DNA from: Fuerstiella sp.
Lineage (GTDB): Bacteria; Planctomycetota; Planctomycetia; Planctomycetales; Planctomycetaceae
Assembly: GCA_029245955.1 (NCBI GenBank)
Contig: JAQWOH010000076.1
Location: forward strand, 1-64,000
DNA length: 64,000 nucleotides
Reading direction: 5' to 3'
Part shown: piece after piece, positions 25,945-36,019 of the stretch
Layout: each line of letters starts with the position of its first letter
Position numbering within the stretch: position 1 is the first letter of the stretch
Made by a program: the position numbers and the translations under genes
The notes under the pieces: generated by a model
Databases searched by the model: none
Seen by the model: the letters and a program-made list of their open reading frames with translations, nothing else
Told to the model about the DNA's origin: nothing

Positions 25945-26442
25945 ATGTCAATGTATGTTGGTGAATCGCTGATTGGCGAAGGTAATGAAGTTGCTCACAT
26001 CGACCTGTTGATCGGTGACAAGAGCGGCCCCGTCGGCGCTGCGTTTGCAAATGCTCTGGCTGATCAGAAGATGGGACACAGCAATCTGCTGGCCGTTATG
26101 GAACCCAACGTTGCGGTCAAACCATCAACGGTAATGATCACCAAGGTGACGATTAAAGGCGCTAAGCAGGCTGTGCAGATGTTCGGCCCGGCACAGAAGG
26201 CCGTTGCCGATGCCGTTTCAGACTGTGTCAAATCCGGAGTCATTCCCAAGGACCAGGCAGACAACCTCTGCGTCGTCTGCGGCGTTTTCATTCACTGGCA
26301 GGCTGAGGACGACAAGAAGATCTACGAATACAACTATGCGGCTACAAAGGAATCCATCGAGCGTGCGATGAAGAATGAGCCGTCCGTTGACGACATGCTC
26401 GCGAAACGAGACTCGGCTGCTCACCCGTTCTATCAAGGTTAA
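25945..26442 (+). CDS. fae: Formaldehyde-activating enzyme
   Basis: Fae joins formaldehyde to tetrahydromethanopterin, giving methylene-H4MPT for oxidation or assimilation of C1 units in the cytoplasm. The 165-residue length and motifs (GEGNEVAHIDLLIGDKSGP, LLAVMEPNVAVKPSTV, IHWQAEDDKKIYEYNY) are typical of the family. Planctomycetes are known to carry H4MPT-linked C1 genes. Other genes of that pathway are not in the window. A strong terminator follows, so it is a single-gene transcript. Confidence 0.96.
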   Translation: MSMYVGESLIGEGNEVAHIDLLIGDKSGPVGAAFANALADQKMGHSNLLAVMEPNVAVKPSTVMITKVTIKGAKQAVQMFGPAQKAVADAVSDCVKSGVIPKDQADNLCVVCGVFIHWQAEDDKKIYEYNYAATKESIERAMKNEPSVDDMLAKRDSAAHPFYQG

Positions 26443-26475
26443 GTCGTCTTGGCGAATCTCGGAACGTGAACAACG

Positions 26476-26509
26476 AAAAGGCCGGTGCCTTCCAGGTTCC
26501 GGCCTTTTT
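26476..26509 (+). terminator. Rho-independent terminator of fae
   Basis: The stem AAAAGGCCGG (26476-26485) pairs with CCGGCCTTTTT (26499-26509), and the descending arm ends in five T residues. It lies 34 bases past the fae stop and just before the convergent MutS-like gene. Confidence 0.85.
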
Positions 26510-26523
26510 CATGCGCATCTGTT

Positions 26524-28347
26524 TCAGACGTCCAGCCCCATCATCCGCATCAGTTCGATGGCATTGCTGCGCTGCACCACACCATCACGCAGCTTGTAAT
26601 CGAACGTCATCTGTCCGTCGCTGACCTGATCTTCAAAGTGCATATTGACTGCCCGGCCATCCATGGAATCCACAATATTGGTCAGAGTCAGGTCATGGGT
26701 CGTCACCATGCCGAGTGCGGACTTGTTGACCAGACTGCGAATTACAGCTTCCGCGCCACGGCGACGGTCGTGAGAATTGGTTCCGCTGAGAATCTCGTCC
26801 AGCAGATACAGCACTCGCTGCGACTCACCTGCCAGGTCAACAACCGCCTTCAGACGCTGCACAACACTGAAGAAAAATGACCGCCCTTCCTGCAGTGAAT
26901 CGCTGACGCGCATAGCAGTTCCGATCTGGAACGGAAATGACTCAAACGCTGCAGCGTTCACTCGAGCGCCGCAATATGCCAGCACCAGGTTGCTGCCAAC
27001 CGATCGCAAGAGCGTACTCTTCCCCGACATGTTGGACCCGCTGATCAGCAGTAACGGCATGTCTTCGGTCAGGATCACGTTGTTGCACACGCATTCGGCA
27101 GCACCAATCAGTGGGTGCCCCAGCTGCTCCGCACGGAACACAACGTTCTGACCCGAAAGTCGTGGCAGACAGTAATCTTCATTTTCAAAGCTGAAACCTG
27201 CAATACTGGTGACAACTTCCAGTGTGGTCACCGCTTCCAGCCAGTCCGGCACCCGTGAACCATAGAGAGTCCGCCAACGGTCTATGCGATGTGTCAGAAG
27301 TATGAACAGTCCGAACATCCACGCCAGCGGCAGGAAAAACTGATTTCGCAGAGCGTTATTCAGCCATTGAATCTGACTGCTGAGTTCCTTAATACGTACT
27401 GATGCGATCACTCCGTCAACACGCAGCCGCTCCTGCAACTGACGGAGCGATGGCTCGGTGAAGGGAAACTGTTCGAATCGCTGGGCAACTTCCGACAGTT
27501 GATGCAGCGCAAGATCAACGGAATCGACCTGATCCATCACTGACCTGATTCTCTGACGATTGGCGTAAATGAAGGGCGTCTGCAACAGCAACATCAGAAG
27601 AATCGCGGACCCGGTCAGTCCACTGCCAAAGACCAGACCCAAAACAATGACACTCACCAGTCCCAGTAATCGCGTTCCCCAGATTACGAATCCAGAAAAC
27701 GAGGTCGCCGAATCGCTCAACCAGCCATTCAGCGTCGCCTCCGCGGCCTTCCAGTCCGCCGTATCGTCAATCAGGGCCAGCTGTTCTCGCAGAGAGACTT
27801 CGTTCCTGAGTGATTCCGCCTGTTGTTGTCGCACTGCCACAACCTCTGCAGACGCCACCTGGGTCAGCCACGTCGCAAGTTTGCGGCGGCCGGGCAGGGT
27901 CCGACACTCATTCAGCTTCTGAAACAGTGAACCGCTGCCAAAAACGTCAAGGTCGGCCGCCCACGGATGCTCTGCAGTGCCAAACTCTGCACCATCAACG
28001 GGAAACATCCGCCAGTCACCATCGAGACGCGAAAGACACCGAGCGTAAAACTGTTCTGCAGCGGATTCGCGTCTGAGCTCTCGGACAATTGGCTGGTGAA
28101 ATCTCAGAACCGCGACGAATGCAGCCGCAGGCAGCAGCATCCAGAGAAACGACACGGATCGTTCTCCCACACAGATGCAGCCCGTCAGCAGCAGTGCCAC
28201 AAACAGAGCAATCCGCAATCGAACGACAAAACGATCGCAGGCCCTCAGCCGCTCCGCATGCGTTCGACATTCGTTCAGTCGCCGCTGATACACTGCGGCG
28301 GCTGACGATGTCGAACCGGAAGAAACTGTCTTTGACGTCAAATCCAA
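26524..28347 (-). CDS. Membrane-anchored MutS-like ATPase
   Basis: The 607-residue protein ends in a MutS-type ABC ATPase: Walker A ISGSNMSGKSTLLRSVG, signature region SLQEGRSFFFSVVQRLK, Walker B LYLLDEILSGTNSHDR, and the H-loop TTHDLTL. A MutS-core-like helical part precedes it. MutS mismatch-binding domain I is absent. Hydrophobic segments at about 43-60, 65-83, 218-265 and 342-360 point to a membrane location, which is unusual for a repair protein. It follows the GspE-like gene by 46 bases on the same strand. A role in mismatch repair is doubtful; function is unknown. Confidence 0.87.
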   Translation of the reverse strand: MDLTSKTVSSGSTSSAAAVYQRRLNECRTHAERLRACDRFVVRLRIALFVALLLTGCICVGERSVSFLWMLLPAAAFVAVLRFHQPIVRELRRESAAEQFYARCLSRLDGDWRMFPVDGAEFGTAEHPWAADLDVFGSGSLFQKLNECRTLPGRRKLATWLTQVASAEVVAVRQQQAESLRNEVSLREQLALIDDTADWKAAEATLNGWLSDSATSFSGFVIWGTRLLGLVSVIVLGLVFGSGLTGSAILLMLLLQTPFIYANRQRIRSVMDQVDSVDLALHQLSEVAQRFEQFPFTEPSLRQLQERLRVDGVIASVRIKELSSQIQWLNNALRNQFFLPLAWMFGLFILLTHRIDRWRTLYGSRVPDWLEAVTTLEVVTSIAGFSFENEDYCLPRLSGQNVVFRAEQLGHPLIGAAECVCNNVILTEDMPLLLISGSNMSGKSTLLRSVGSNLVLAYCGARVNAAAFESFPFQIGTAMRVSDSLQEGRSFFFSVVQRLKAVVDLAGESQRVLYLLDEILSGTNSHDRRRGAEAVIRSLVNKSALGMVTTHDLTLTNIVDSMDGRAVNMHFEDQVSDGQMTFDYKLRDGVVQRSNAIELMRMMGLDV

Positions 28348-28393
28348 CTACGCCACTCGCAATCGCATGGGCTGCGGAAAAAATGCGTTCTTG

Positions 28394-29743
28394 TTACTCG
28401 CTCTGACGCGGTCGACGCCTTACTTTGGGACGTCGACCCTGCGCAGGCGCAAAAGTACGCTGAACTTCTTCCAGCGCTGTCTTGCCTTCCACGACCAGCC
28501 GAATGGCGTCCTTCTGCAGTGTTCGCATCTCGTCAGCGGCCATCTGTTCTTTGACTGCCTGAGGGTCCATCCCCTTGGTTACAACTTCCTTCATTCCGTC
28601 GGTCATTTCCAGAACTTCATAGGCGGCCGCACGTCCGTGAAACGGAACGCCGTCACAGTCTTCGCAAAGTTCTTCAATGGAAGGAGCATCCGGGTCTTCC
28701 GGATCGGGCGGTGACGGCGCTCGATACAGGATGGTCGTTTCGGGCGGCAGGTTCAGCCGTTTGAGCAATTGAGGGTTGGGCCGAAAGGCCTGTTTGCAGT
28801 CATCACACAGCGTGCGAATCAGCTTTTGCGTAATCACACCCTTTAAATGCTGATTCACCAGATCGTGGCCGACCCATTGAACCAGCTGTTTAACCGCTTC
28901 CGCTGGTGTCTTTGCAGGCATCTCAGCAACGAAGCACAATCGATCTGCAAACTGACACATCGTCTGAACGACCGCCGGATCGGTCAATGGAGGCATATAG
29001 ATAACGTCAGCTTCACGCCGCAGGATACGGTCGAAACTCAGTTCAAGATCGTGTCCTTCTTCCGGCTCATAATCTGACACGTTCGTTAGTTGCTTGCCAC
29101 CAACGTCAGCCATGCTGTAGACCGAATACAGATAAGGGTCGATACAGTGTACGGCACAGATGGAAAGTGAAGTAACGCCGCTTTCCGGTGGCCCGCAAAC
29201 CACGATGATCCCCTTGCTGTCTTCCGTGAATCCCCGCAACTGCTGCGACAGGTCCTGAGCCATTCCGACATCGGCTGGTTTGAGATACGTAATCTTGGGA
29301 TTTTCAACGCAAATTTTCAGACGCTCAACACCCGGCTTCAGCAGAACTGTGTCCGTCAAAAGCTCGTACCGAACCTCTTCGAATTCAGCATTGATGCCAC
29401 CGGACTGCGGCTCGTTGCGTTCCTGCGGATTCAGGCCTGCCAAAACCTTAATCATCTGAATCATGGCCATTCCGCGCTGACCAGGAATGGCACCCGCCGG
29501 ATAGGGAATCCCGTCAACAACAAATCGAATGTTGACACGACCCTGCGACGGTTCCAGCAGAATTGAATGAGCTCGGCGCGACAAACCGTCAGAGATCATT
29601 TTCTTAACGGGAACCAGGGCCGCTTTGACAAGACGTGGATTCTGCTTCAGATTCGTTTCACGACCGAACATGGGGCCCTGAAACAGCACCTGTTCCATAT
29701 CTTCCTGATCGATATCATCGTCGTCATCGTCGCCACGTCCCAC
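28394..29743 (-). CDS. GspE/PilB-like protein with degenerate ATPase motifs
   Basis: The 449-residue protein follows the layout of type II secretion / type IV pilus ATPases: N2-like domain, RecA-like domain and a tail with paired cysteines (CDDC 313-316, CEDC 360-363) and FHGRAAAYEVLEM. The P-loop reads GPPESGVTS at 184-192, with Val in place of the essential Lys. The Walker B region is VIYMPPLTD instead of the usual MVGEIRD. It is therefore very probably catalytically dead. A strongly acidic N-terminus (six Asp in a row) is also unusual. Confidence 0.85.
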   Translation of the reverse strand: MGRGDDDDDDIDQEDMEQVLFQGPMFGRETNLKQNPRLVKAALVPVKKMISDGLSRRAHSILLEPSQGRVNIRFVVDGIPYPAGAIPGQRGMAMIQMIKVLAGLNPQERNEPQSGGINAEFEEVRYELLTDTVLLKPGVERLKICVENPKITYLKPADVGMAQDLSQQLRGFTEDSKGIIVVCGPPESGVTSLSICAVHCIDPYLYSVYSMADVGGKQLTNVSDYEPEEGHDLELSFDRILRREADVIYMPPLTDPAVVQTMCQFADRLCFVAEMPAKTPAEAVKQLVQWVGHDLVNQHLKGVITQKLIRTLCDDCKQAFRPNPQLLKRLNLPPETTILYRAPSPPDPEDPDAPSIEELCEDCDGVPFHGRAAAYEVLEMTDGMKEVVTKGMDPQAVKEQMAADEMRTLQKDAIRLVVEGKTALEEVQRTFAPAQGRRPKVRRRPRQSE

Positions 29744-30132
29744 AGTTCATACCTTTCAACATTCACTTCAAAGGTCCGAGACCACCGGCACGTTCGCCGA
29801 AGTCATCAGCTTCATCACTCAGACACCAATCCGACACATGCGGGTATGGCTGGCTACGTATCCTCAGTGATCAACACTTACTGTCTTTGACTCAAGTCCA
29901 GCAATCAACCAAAACCTGCGAACGTCGCCTGAACTTTTGGTTGAGGAACATGCCCGCGCTGGGCACGCATTGTTATGAACCCGCCCGGCAATGACCAGAG
30001 TTACGGCGGTGCGAGGCGAATTTGCGAACTATTTGAGGCATGTTGGCAAGGAAAAGACGCGTGGCGCGGAACAGTTGCCGCAAAGCTCCGCTTCATCACA
30101 TCAGACATTCAAGCCTAATCACGGGAATTGCA
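29744..30132. other. Intergenic, 389 bp
   Basis: Nothing recognisable. Open frames here have poor composition and no ribosome-binding sites. Confidence 0.4.
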
Positions 30133-31548
30133 TCACCCGGCTGACCGACCGAATTGCAGATCCAGGATAAGATCTCGAACATCGCAGACGTGAATCTGAT
30201 CGCGTTCCACTCGCTTTGCGGAACATACGAAGACCGGGCCATCTGCCTCCAGCCGATCGTGGGACGGCAACCGACCATGGCTGCCTTTGACAATTGTCGC
30301 ATCCAGACCCGTCAGGTCCATGTAGTACCGAAAACCAAGCCGTTTGCTGGCCAGCCTGCGAGCGACCCTGAGTTTGGGAAAGGATATCGTCGGATCTACC
30401 AGTAGCTCTGCGGGATCGTAGCCCGGCTTCCGATGAATATCGACGGTCCGCGCGTAGTCGGGGGCGAGTCGGTCATCGTTCCAGAAGTAATACGTGAACC
30501 AGGCGTCAACACTACTGACGGCCACCAGATCTCCGCTGCGGTCGTGAGCCAGATCAACATCAGCCTGCTGCGTACGGTCAAACACTGCCTCAACACCATC
30601 AATCCCGCTCAAAATACCGCGAACGGTTTCAATGTCGTCCGCACGCCGAACATAAATATGAGCCACCTGATGGTCGGCCACAGCGAACGCGCGAGACGCT
30701 CCGCAATCCATCGTCTCCCACCCCAGCGGCTCCATCCGACTACTCAGCAGACCGTGCTCTCGCAACACCCGATTGATGTGAACAGGCTTTGAAACTTCCG
30801 TGATGCCGTATTCTGAAAGCACAACGACATCAGCATTGCGCGTGCGAGCGGCGTCGATCAGTTTTCCCGCTTCCGCATCCACAGCTCTTATGTCCCGGCC
30901 GATGGAGGGATCGTGCGGGCCAAGCCGCTGCAGGTTGTAGTCCAGATGAGGCAGATAGACCAGCAGCAGCGACGGATCGCATTCCTGCAGCACGTCAACA
31001 CTTGCATCTGCAATCCACGCCGTACTCTTGATGTCTGCGGTCGGGCCCCAGAAGTTGAACAACGGAAACTGCCCCAGCCGGCTCTGCAGATGATCTCGCA
31101 GATCCGCCGGTTCACTGTAGGAATCCGGAATCTTGCGACCGTCTGCCGGGTACGATGGACGCGGAGTCATCGACCAGTCCACATCGGCGTACATGTTGTA
31201 CCACCAGAACATCTTGGCTGTGGTATGGGCGGAGTCCCGCTGCCGAGCCGTTTGAAAGACTTTCTCTCCCGAAATCAAATGATTCGACTGTTTCCAGAAC
31301 TTAATTTCAGCGAGATCGTGAAAGTACCAGCCATTGCCAACGATCCCGTGCTCGGCCGGCATCAGGCCCGTCAACATGGATGCCTGCACAGAACACGTCA
31401 CCGCCGGCAGCACAGTCTGCATGGGTCGAGCGAAACCGTCCGCCAGCAGGGACTGGATATTCGGCGTGTTGTCACCAATCATGTCATAAGTCAGCCCAAC
31501 AACATTGATGACGACAAGCTGACGATGAGAACGACTGTCTGTTGGCAT
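30133..31548 (-). CDS. Type I phosphodiesterase / nucleotide pyrophosphatase-like protein
   Basis: From ATG at 31548 the protein has 471 residues. It opens with a beta strand ending in a metal-site region (LVVINVVGLTYDMIG) followed by PNIQSLLADG, the nucleophile region VLPAVTCSVQASMLTG and MPAEHGIVGNGWYF, then LVYLPHLDY and the second metal site VVVLSEYGITEV with KGSHGRLPS. This is the pattern of the alkaline-phosphatase superfamily branch that includes nucleotide pyrophosphatases. There is no signal peptide, so it should act in the cytoplasm. The substrate is unknown. It is divergent from the PSCyt1 gene. Confidence 0.85.
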   Translation of the reverse strand: MPTDSRSHRQLVVINVVGLTYDMIGDNTPNIQSLLADGFARPMQTVLPAVTCSVQASMLTGLMPAEHGIVGNGWYFHDLAEIKFWKQSNHLISGEKVFQTARQRDSAHTTAKMFWWYNMYADVDWSMTPRPSYPADGRKIPDSYSEPADLRDHLQSRLGQFPLFNFWGPTADIKSTAWIADASVDVLQECDPSLLLVYLPHLDYNLQRLGPHDPSIGRDIRAVDAEAGKLIDAARTRNADVVVLSEYGITEVSKPVHINRVLREHGLLSSRMEPLGWETMDCGASRAFAVADHQVAHIYVRRADDIETVRGILSGIDGVEAVFDRTQQADVDLAHDRSGDLVAVSSVDAWFTYYFWNDDRLAPDYARTVDIHRKPGYDPAELLVDPTISFPKLRVARRLASKRLGFRYYMDLTGLDATIVKGSHGRLPSHDRLEADGPVFVCSAKRVERDQIHVCDVRDLILDLQFGRSAG

Positions 31549-31850
31549 GTACTGAACTTTATTGGGCGATTCCGACTCCGACAGCCGCGCCACCGTTGAA
31601 TACATGAAACGACGACAAAGAGCCGGGTAAACATTGGTCAGGGAGCTGCCGGGATGACCCCTGTGTGCATACCAACGGGTAAATCTGCCATCAGAATGCT
31701 GGTGCAACGGCCAGGAGGATAATGAAGACTGCGATCATTGTCAGCAATGAATGTGTGGATCGAAGACAGCAATGTTTGCGACGACGACGCTGGATCGCTA
31801 CGTTTTACAGTTCGACCGGATGTTCCAGCGCCGACAGAAAGCTCAACCAA
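31549..31850. other. Intergenic between divergent phosphodiesterase and PSCyt1 genes
   Basis: About 300 bp with no gene. Both frames run upstream of their chosen starts through this segment without protein-like sequence. Confidence 0.4.
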
Positions 31851-34316
31851 ATGCAACATTGCAATCGATTCGCGGCCATCGTCACTTGGCTTTTGGCTGC
31901 ATTCATGCCCGCGTTCGGCGAAGCTGCAGACCAGGAAAACGTCGATTTTGCCAGGGAAGTGCTGCCGATTCTGTCCAACAAGTGTTTCGTCTGCCACGGT
32001 CCGGACGCTGCTGAAGTCGGCAAAGACATGCGTCGCCTGGATTCGATCGAAGCAGCCACGGCAGTCAGCGACGACGGTCGTGCCATCGACCAGGCGGCCC
32101 CGGAACGCAGCCTGATATTGACTCGTATCCATTCCGCTGACAATCCAATGCCACCAGAGGACGCAGAGAAACAGTTGACGAAACAGGAACGCGATACGTT
32201 AATCCGATGGGTACGACAGGGAGGCGACTACGCAAAACACTGGGCATTTGTCCCGCCCAGGAAGTCACCGCCAGCCGGGGCGTATCCGGGGGCCAACGGC
32301 AGCCGCATCATTGACGCCTTTATCCGTGAGCCGCTGGCAGAACGAGACATAGACTTCGCCATGGCTGCCGACGCAGCCACCCTGGCCCGACGTGCCGCCC
32401 TGATCCTGACAGGACTACCACCTGAACCGGAACAGCTGGCCAACTTCCTGAGTGACGAAACTGCAGGGGCCTACGAAGAATACGTCGAGCAGCTTTTGAC
32501 CGACCCGCGCTACGGTGAGCATCAGGCTCGTTACTGGCTTGACGCCGTGCGTTACGGGGACACACACGGACTGCATCTGGATAATCGTCGGGGGATTTAT
32601 CCGTACCGCGACTGGGTGGTGCGAGCAATGAACCAAAACCTGCCGCTGGATGAGTTTATCACATGGCAGCTGGCCGGTGACCTGCTGCCGAGTCCCACGC
32701 TGGAACAAAAAGTCGCGACCGGATTCGTGCGTATGAATCCAACCACTTCCGAAGGCGGAGCCATCCCCGCGGAATTCCAGGCGAAGAATAACTTCGACCG
32801 GACGGAAACACTGGGTACAGTGCTGTTGGGAATGTCGCTGACATGTGCCCGCTGCCACACTCACAAATTCGACCCCGTCCCACAGACTGAGTACTACCGC
32901 CTGCTGGCATTTTTCAACAGCACAGCCGAACCTGCGATGGACGGTAACAAGTACGAATTCGGCCCGGTGCTTAAAGTTCCTCAGCATCAGGCCGCGTGGG
33001 ATCAACTTGAAGAACTCGAATCGCAGCAAATACGCCTGCTCACCGACTCAGCCGCGACCATTGGGAACGGTGTGACACTGTCGGACGAGATAAAGAAGAA
33101 GTGGAACGCCGCTGCCGCCGGCGCAAAGCTGGCCATGATCTCTGATCCGGCAGGCCCGTTTGCTTCCTCTTCTGTGCACGCGGCCGCCGTCGAACTGTCG
33201 CAGCAGCTGGCGACAGCAGAAAAAGAATTCACAACGACTCTGGTCGCCCGGGACCTGCCGAAACCGAGAGTTACCAGGGTTCTTCACCGAGGTGAATATA
33301 ACCAGCCGGTTGGTGACCCACTGGAACCGGGCGTCCTGAACGTCATGGGCAGCTTTCCGTCAGATGCTCCTCGAAATCGCCTGGGGCTGGCCATGTGGCT
33401 GACGTCGCGGAAACACCCGCTGGTGGCACGAGTCCTGGTCAACCGGATCTGGCAGCGTGCCTTCGGCTACGGCCTTGTGCGAACGCCGGAGGACTTCGGT
33501 GTGCAGGGCCAGCAGCCGACGCATCCGGGGCTGCTGGACTGGCTGGCCGTGGAATTACAGGACAGTGGCTGGGACCTGAAACACATGCTGCGTCTGATGG
33601 TTAACAGCCGCACATTCAAACAATCTTCTGCCTGGCGAACCGATGTACCCGATCCCGAGAATCACCTGTTCGCGCGTGCCTCAGCTTATCGACTGGACGC
33701 CGAAGTGCTGCGGGACACGGGGCTATGGGCCAGCGGCCTGCTGGATCCGCACATGGGAGGCGAAGGAGTCAAACCGTATCAACCCGCCGGCATGTGGCTG
33801 GCCATGGCACACCCCGGCAGCAACACAAAACTGTACGAACGCGACAAGGGCCGGCTTCTGTATCGCCGCAGTCTGTACGTGTACTGGAAACGCACCAGTC
33901 CACATCCGATGATGACCCTCTTTGACGCACCCGATCGGGAATCCAGCTGCGTGCGACGGTCACGGACAAACACCTCGCTACAATCTCTGGGACTGCTGAA
34001 CGAAACGCAGCGGATTGAGATGTCTCGCACACTGGCCGAACGGTTGCTGATTGAACGCGACACAGATGACGCACGACTGGACCTGCTGTTCACTATGCTG
34101 ACCTGCCGACAACCCGGGGCAGCAGAAAGATCCGCCTGCACACAGCTGCTGCAAGCGATGAAGCAGCGATACGAACAGTCGTTGGCAGATGCAGATGCCC
34201 TGTTAGCAACCGGCGAGATTCCGCGAAACGAAGAGCTCAACGCGGCTGAAGTTGCCGCATGGTCACAGGTGACAACGATAGTGCTGGCCAGTGATGCAGC
34301 GATACTGGTGTACTGA
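31851..34316 (+). CDS. PSCyt1-DUF1549-DUF1553 planctomycete cytochrome
   Basis: The 821-residue secreted protein has a signal peptide (FAAIVTWLLAAFMPAFGEA), a cytochrome-like domain with haem motif CFVCHGP and the distal-ligand-type MPPEDAEKQL, then DUF1549 (AALILTGLPPEPEQ, WLDAVRYGDT, CARCHTHKFDP) and DUF1553 (LGLAMWLTSRKHPLVARVLVN, RRSLYVYWKRTSPHP, TNTSLQSLGLLN). It lies 88 bases before a DUF1501 gene on the same strand, the standard planctomycete pair. It has been proposed for these sets to act in polysaccharide breakdown; that is not proven. Confidence 0.93.
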   Translation: MQHCNRFAAIVTWLLAAFMPAFGEAADQENVDFAREVLPILSNKCFVCHGPDAAEVGKDMRRLDSIEAATAVSDDGRAIDQAAPERSLILTRIHSADNPMPPEDAEKQLTKQERDTLIRWVRQGGDYAKHWAFVPPRKSPPAGAYPGANGSRIIDAFIREPLAERDIDFAMAADAATLARRAALILTGLPPEPEQLANFLSDETAGAYEEYVEQLLTDPRYGEHQARYWLDAVRYGDTHGLHLDNRRGIYPYRDWVVRAMNQNLPLDEFITWQLAGDLLPSPTLEQKVATGFVRMNPTTSEGGAIPAEFQAKNNFDRTETLGTVLLGMSLTCARCHTHKFDPVPQTEYYRLLAFFNSTAEPAMDGNKYEFGPVLKVPQHQAAWDQLEELESQQIRLLTDSAATIGNGVTLSDEIKKKWNAAAAGAKLAMISDPAGPFASSSVHAAAVELSQQLATAEKEFTTTLVARDLPKPRVTRVLHRGEYNQPVGDPLEPGVLNVMGSFPSDAPRNRLGLAMWLTSRKHPLVARVLVNRIWQRAFGYGLVRTPEDFGVQGQQPTHPGLLDWLAVELQDSGWDLKHMLRLMVNSRTFKQSSAWRTDVPDPENHLFARASAYRLDAEVLRDTGLWASGLLDPHMGGEGVKPYQPAGMWLAMAHPGSNTKLYERDKGRLLYRRSLYVYWKRTSPHPMMTLFDAPDRESSCVRRSRTNTSLQSLGLLNETQRIEMSRTLAERLLIERDTDDARLDLLFTMLTCRQPGAAERSACTQLLQAMKQRYEQSLADADALLATGEIPRNEELNAAEVAAWSQVTTIVLASDAAILVY

Positions 34317-34404
34317 TTCCGAATCTCCCATACGCCGTCGTTCCAGAATTCCCAAGATCGCGACAGCCTCTCTGACAACAACCGGGCGAGAAAAGAAAAT
34401 ACTC

Positions 34405-35910
34405 ATGCCACACACAAATTCATTTCGGGAATGCGAACTTCTGACCACACGTCGACAATTGTTCGGCCGGTCCGCACTCGGCGTCGGCACCGCAGCACTT
34501 GCCGGACTACTCGACCGCGACCTCCGCGCAGACACGGCAGGTACACTGGAAGCGACTCATCATCCCGCAACGGCAAAACGTGTTATCTATCTGTTCATGA
34601 GCGGCGGTCCCAGTCACCTGGACCTGTGGGACTACAAGCCGAAACTGAAGGACATGTTCAATCAGCAGTTGCCTGCTCATGTTCGCGACGGGCAACGCGT
34701 CACGGGAATGACGGCCAATCAGAAAAATGGATTACCCCTGTGTCCCAGTAAGTACCGATTTCGCAAATACGACAACAATCAGGACGGCGTTTGGGTCAGT
34801 GACCTGCTGCCTCACACGGCCACGGTTGCCAAAGAACTGTGTGTAGTCAGATCTACGTTTACCGAGGCCATTAACCATGACCCGGCCATCACGTATATTC
34901 AGACCGGCAGCCAGATTCCCGGTCGTCCCAGTCTGGGAGCGTGGCTCAGTTACGGGCTGGGCAGTCTGAACGACAATCTGCCTCATTACGTGGTGATGCA
35001 CGCCAAAACGAGTTTTCCGGAACAAAGTCTGTTTAACCGCCTGTGGGGCCCCGGCTTTCTGTCTTCGCAGCATCAGGGCATTCTGATGAGAAGCCAGGGC
35101 GACCCGGTTTTATACCTGAGCAATCCCGCCGGCGTCACAGGGCAGGACCGCAGAGCCCAGCTGGACACCTTGGCAACTCTGAATCAGGAGCAGAGTCAAC
35201 GCTTCGCGGATCCGGAGGTGCTGGCCCGAATTCGTCAGCATGAAATGGCGTACCGCATGCAAACGTCGGTCCCCGAATTGATGGATCTGTCATCAGAATC
35301 ACAAAGTACGTTCAGACTTTATGGAGAAGCTGCCCGCACACCGGGTACCTTCGCCGCCTGCTGCCTGAATGCTCGTCGGCTGGCAGAACGGGGTGTGCGC
35401 AACATTCAGATATTTCACCGAGGCTGGGATGCTCACGGAGCTCTTCCGCGCGAACATGAATCGCAGTGCCGCGACATTGACCAGGCCTGTGCCGGACTGA
35501 TCAAGGACCTGAAACAAAAGGGTATGCTGGATGATACACTTGTCGTGTGGGGCGGAGAATTCGGCCGCACTTCCTACTGCCAGGGTAACCTGACACGACA
35601 GAACTACGGCCGTGACCATCATCCTCGCTGCTTCACAACATGGATGGCCGGAGGAGGTGTCAAACCTGGTGTCACTTATGGTCAGAGCGACGACTACGGC
35701 TACAACATCGCCCACAACGACGGTACACCAATAAATCCAAAGCCGGACAAAGCAAACTGGACTCCCGGCACGATGCACATCCACGACCGGAACGCGACGA
35801 TCCTGCATCTGCTGGGCATCGACCATCGCAGATTAACCTACCGTTACCAGGGTAGAGATTTCCGGCTGACCGATGTGCACGGGCATGTGGTCGACGATCT
35901 TATCGCCTGA
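34405..35910 (+). CDS. DUF1501 protein
   Basis: The partner of the upstream PSCyt1 protein. The 501 residues begin with a Tat-like leader (TTRRQLFGRSALGVGTAALAG), then AKRVIYLFMSGGPSHLDLWD, VVWGGEFGRTSYC, YGRDHHPRCFTTWMAGGGV and FRLTDVHGHVV. The ATG at 34405 places the leader at the N-terminus; the frame is open further upstream without support. Exported, probably to the periplasm-like space. Confidence 0.93.
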   Translation: MPHTNSFRECELLTTRRQLFGRSALGVGTAALAGLLDRDLRADTAGTLEATHHPATAKRVIYLFMSGGPSHLDLWDYKPKLKDMFNQQLPAHVRDGQRVTGMTANQKNGLPLCPSKYRFRKYDNNQDGVWVSDLLPHTATVAKELCVVRSTFTEAINHDPAITYIQTGSQIPGRPSLGAWLSYGLGSLNDNLPHYVVMHAKTSFPEQSLFNRLWGPGFLSSQHQGILMRSQGDPVLYLSNPAGVTGQDRRAQLDTLATLNQEQSQRFADPEVLARIRQHEMAYRMQTSVPELMDLSSESQSTFRLYGEAARTPGTFAACCLNARRLAERGVRNIQIFHRGWDAHGALPREHESQCRDIDQACAGLIKDLKQKGMLDDTLVVWGGEFGRTSYCQGNLTRQNYGRDHHPRCFTTWMAGGGVKPGVTYGQSDDYGYNIAHNDGTPINPKPDKANWTPGTMHIHDRNATILHLLGIDHRRLTYRYQGRDFRLTDVHGHVVDDLIA

Positions 35911-36019
35911 TTCACAGCAATCGTCGACCCGCTCCAGCTGAATTGGTTTTCTGGCTGAACACGCAGTACAATAATTTGGAAAATCACCGTTCTCCGCACA
36001 AAGACGAGAGGTTCCGACA

